From the NCBI GenBank assembly GCA_964019155.1, contig OZ025239.1:74937417-75001416 (forward strand): a DNA stretch of 64,000 nt. The letters run 5' to 3'. A program made the translations under genes and the position numbers. Shown one piece after another: positions 62,817-64,000 of this stretch. Each line of letters opens with the position of its first letter. Positions within the stretch are counted from its first letter, which is position 1. A model generated the notes under the pieces. The model saw nothing but the letters and a program-made list of their open reading frames with translations, was not told the DNA's origin and did no database searches. The stretch comes from Osedax fenrisi (Eukaryota > Annelida > Polychaeta > Sabellida > Siboglinidae).

Positions 62817-63085
62817 CCCTTATTTATCCTTACCAATATTCAGAAAGTCCGTTATTCAGTCCTTATTTATCCTTACCAGTATTAAGAATATACGTTATTC
62901 AGTCCTTATTTATCCTTACCAGTATTCAGAATATCCGTTATTCAGTCCTTATTCGTCCTTAGCAGGATGCAGAAAGTCCGTTATTCAGTCCTTATTCCAC
63001 CCTAGCAGGATGCAGAAAATTCGTTTTTTAGTCCTTATTCGTCCTTAGCAGGATGCAGAAAATTCGTTTTGTAGTCCTTATTTGT
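62817..63085. repeat. 43 bp tandem repeat, about 6 copies
   Basis: Units contain CCTTATTTATCCTTACCAGT, then ATTCAGAATATCCGTTATTC and AGT; later units change to 'cgtccttagcaggatgcag'. It is the right arm of the element split by the TTAA transposon. Confidence 0.9.
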
Positions 63086-63470
63086 CACTGCTTACATGTA
63101 TAATAGATAGGCAGATTGTTACAAATAAGGACTCCTGCAGGAGTCCTGTGCAGTAATTATTGTTTGTTGGGTAGTAATTATCAATATATAATGTATAAAT
63201 AAATATTATTATAAATAAAAAGTAGTGGGCCAGATAGGTGGTTTCGACTGCAGCGCCCGTAGCGGATAGTGCCATACACTACATTCAATTGCTTATCCAC
63301 TTTCTTTATATCGATGATATATACATACACATATATATATATATAATGTATAAACAATGTATATATATACAATTTTTATTTTACTCCTCTACTATAGGTA
63401 ATAAAAAATAAAGGAAAATAATGTGTTCATTTATTTTCCTATTGTTATATGTTACAGGTTTTAATACAAT
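63086..63470. other. Unassigned DNA
   Basis: Includes a small palindrome 'aggactcctgcaggagtcct' (63127-63146) and a GC-richer island at 63225-63300 that is open on the minus strand (VDKQLNVVYGTIRYGRCSRN) but lacks convincing splice sites. Confidence 0.4.
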
Positions 63471-63472
63471 TG

Positions 63473-63497
63473 TACACACACACACACACACACACAC
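63473..63497. repeat. (CA)n microsatellite
   Basis: About 12 CA units. Confidence 0.95.
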
Positions 63498-63670
63498 GAA
63501 CATTACACTTGTTATCTTCATAGATTTTAATTTTAATTTTCCTCATAAGACAATAGATTTTTGTGATTTTCTCAATGTATTATGTTCAATTTGTTTTCAC
63601 GGAATATTCTGGGACAATTGTGTTTTATATTAAAGCCGTGCTTGTACAAACCATGAATAATGTTATGTAA

Positions 63671-63677
63671 CTACTAT

Positions 63678-63712
<35 letters not shown>

Positions 63713-63730
63713 TCACTACTACTACTATTA
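63671..63730. repeat. (CTA)n microsatellite
   Basis: About 18 CTA units with three interruptions. Confidence 0.92.
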
Positions 63731-64000
63731 CATCATTATTCTGATTAATATTATTTCATTTTATATTATCTGAACGCTAGCTTGATTAGTACGAGATCAA
63801 TGCTACCTTCTATAGTCGAGCATTTATATATTCATTTTAGTATCTTATGCAATAAATGCACTAATATTGATTTTATTATAATTTATTTTTATTCATTGAA
63901 CCAAACTTATATTAGCATAACATATCTAATAAAGACGTATATAAATAAGTACATATTTATAAACACAAGTGAGAAATCTCACATGTACAATATTGTAATT
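63731..64000. other. AT-rich DNA, nothing recognised
   Basis: No supported feature up to the window end. Confidence 0.4.

Noticed and set aside
62770..63048. 92-codon frame with LSLPIFRKSVIQSLF repeats
   Set aside because: Arises from the 43 bp tandem repeat; units drift in frame and there is no gene context.

Overview
This window looks like intergenic and intronic DNA from an invertebrate animal nuclear genome. It is extremely AT-rich and dominated by transposable elements and simple repeats. It has no bacterial-style gene density, no operons and no ribosome binding sites. It carries several endonuclease/reverse-transcriptase non-LTR retrotransposons, a hAT transposon, many TA-flanked inverted-repeat elements, long (TA)n, (ATT)n and (GA)n tracts, and a few GC-rich islands that look like exons of an ordinary spliced gene. 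A 200-base run of N at 51278-51477 is an assembly gap. I cannot name the species.

Layout. From 1 to about 20.4 kb there is a mosaic of short DNA elements whose ends read GGGGAAAG...CTTTCCCC between TA dinucleotides (388-5822, 6451-7359, 8792-9457, 12517-13636, a one-ended copy at 18804, 19450-20368). They sit in a long dispersed AT-rich repeat. The first is interrupted by a LINE with a long uninterrupted RT frame. A decayed hAT transposon fills 14688-17160. From 20.4 to 24 kb the DNA is AT-rich with small inverted-repeat pieces. A broken LINE occupies 24.0-30.3 kb, itself interrupted by a 2.1 kb TACCCAAGTAAC element and a 454 bp inverted-repeat element. Four minus-strand exons with matching splice phases lie at 31.7-35.2 kb and encode part of a membrane-anchored protein. 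A CACTGTTAG element follows at 35.4-36.5 kb. A decayed LINE lies at 38.2-40.3 kb, then a tandem set of LINE 3' ends separated by (ATT)n tracts (40.4-45.1 kb), including an intact 924-codon ORF2. More GGGGAAAG elements fill 45.1-47.3 kb, followed by a broken CR1-like LINE (47.3-50.9 kb). From 51.5 to 63.1 kb there is a nested stack. The outer layer is an element with tandem-repeat arms. Inside it is a 10.4 kb TTAA-flanked element that carries the start of a gene. Inside that are a GGGTAATTTGGCC-type element, a possible transposase C-terminal exon, a Tigger-like MITE, a 'CCCGACCCGGCGTTGCTCGG' repeat and several block repeats.

Most interesting signal. The GGGGAAAG elements form at least five families with one shared plan: TA target site, GGGGAAAG tip, a doubled 11-15 bp word, then an ATCTCA-AAAC-ATAA block, a second doubled word beside a CCAAT, and further words near the far end. 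The word is different in each family and is replaced at essentially all of its sites at once. I read this as coordinated turnover of transposase-binding sites. A second group of elements shows a similar pattern: a shared AT-rich core with completely different tandem-repeat arms. All functional statements come from reading the sequence by eye; no database search was possible.
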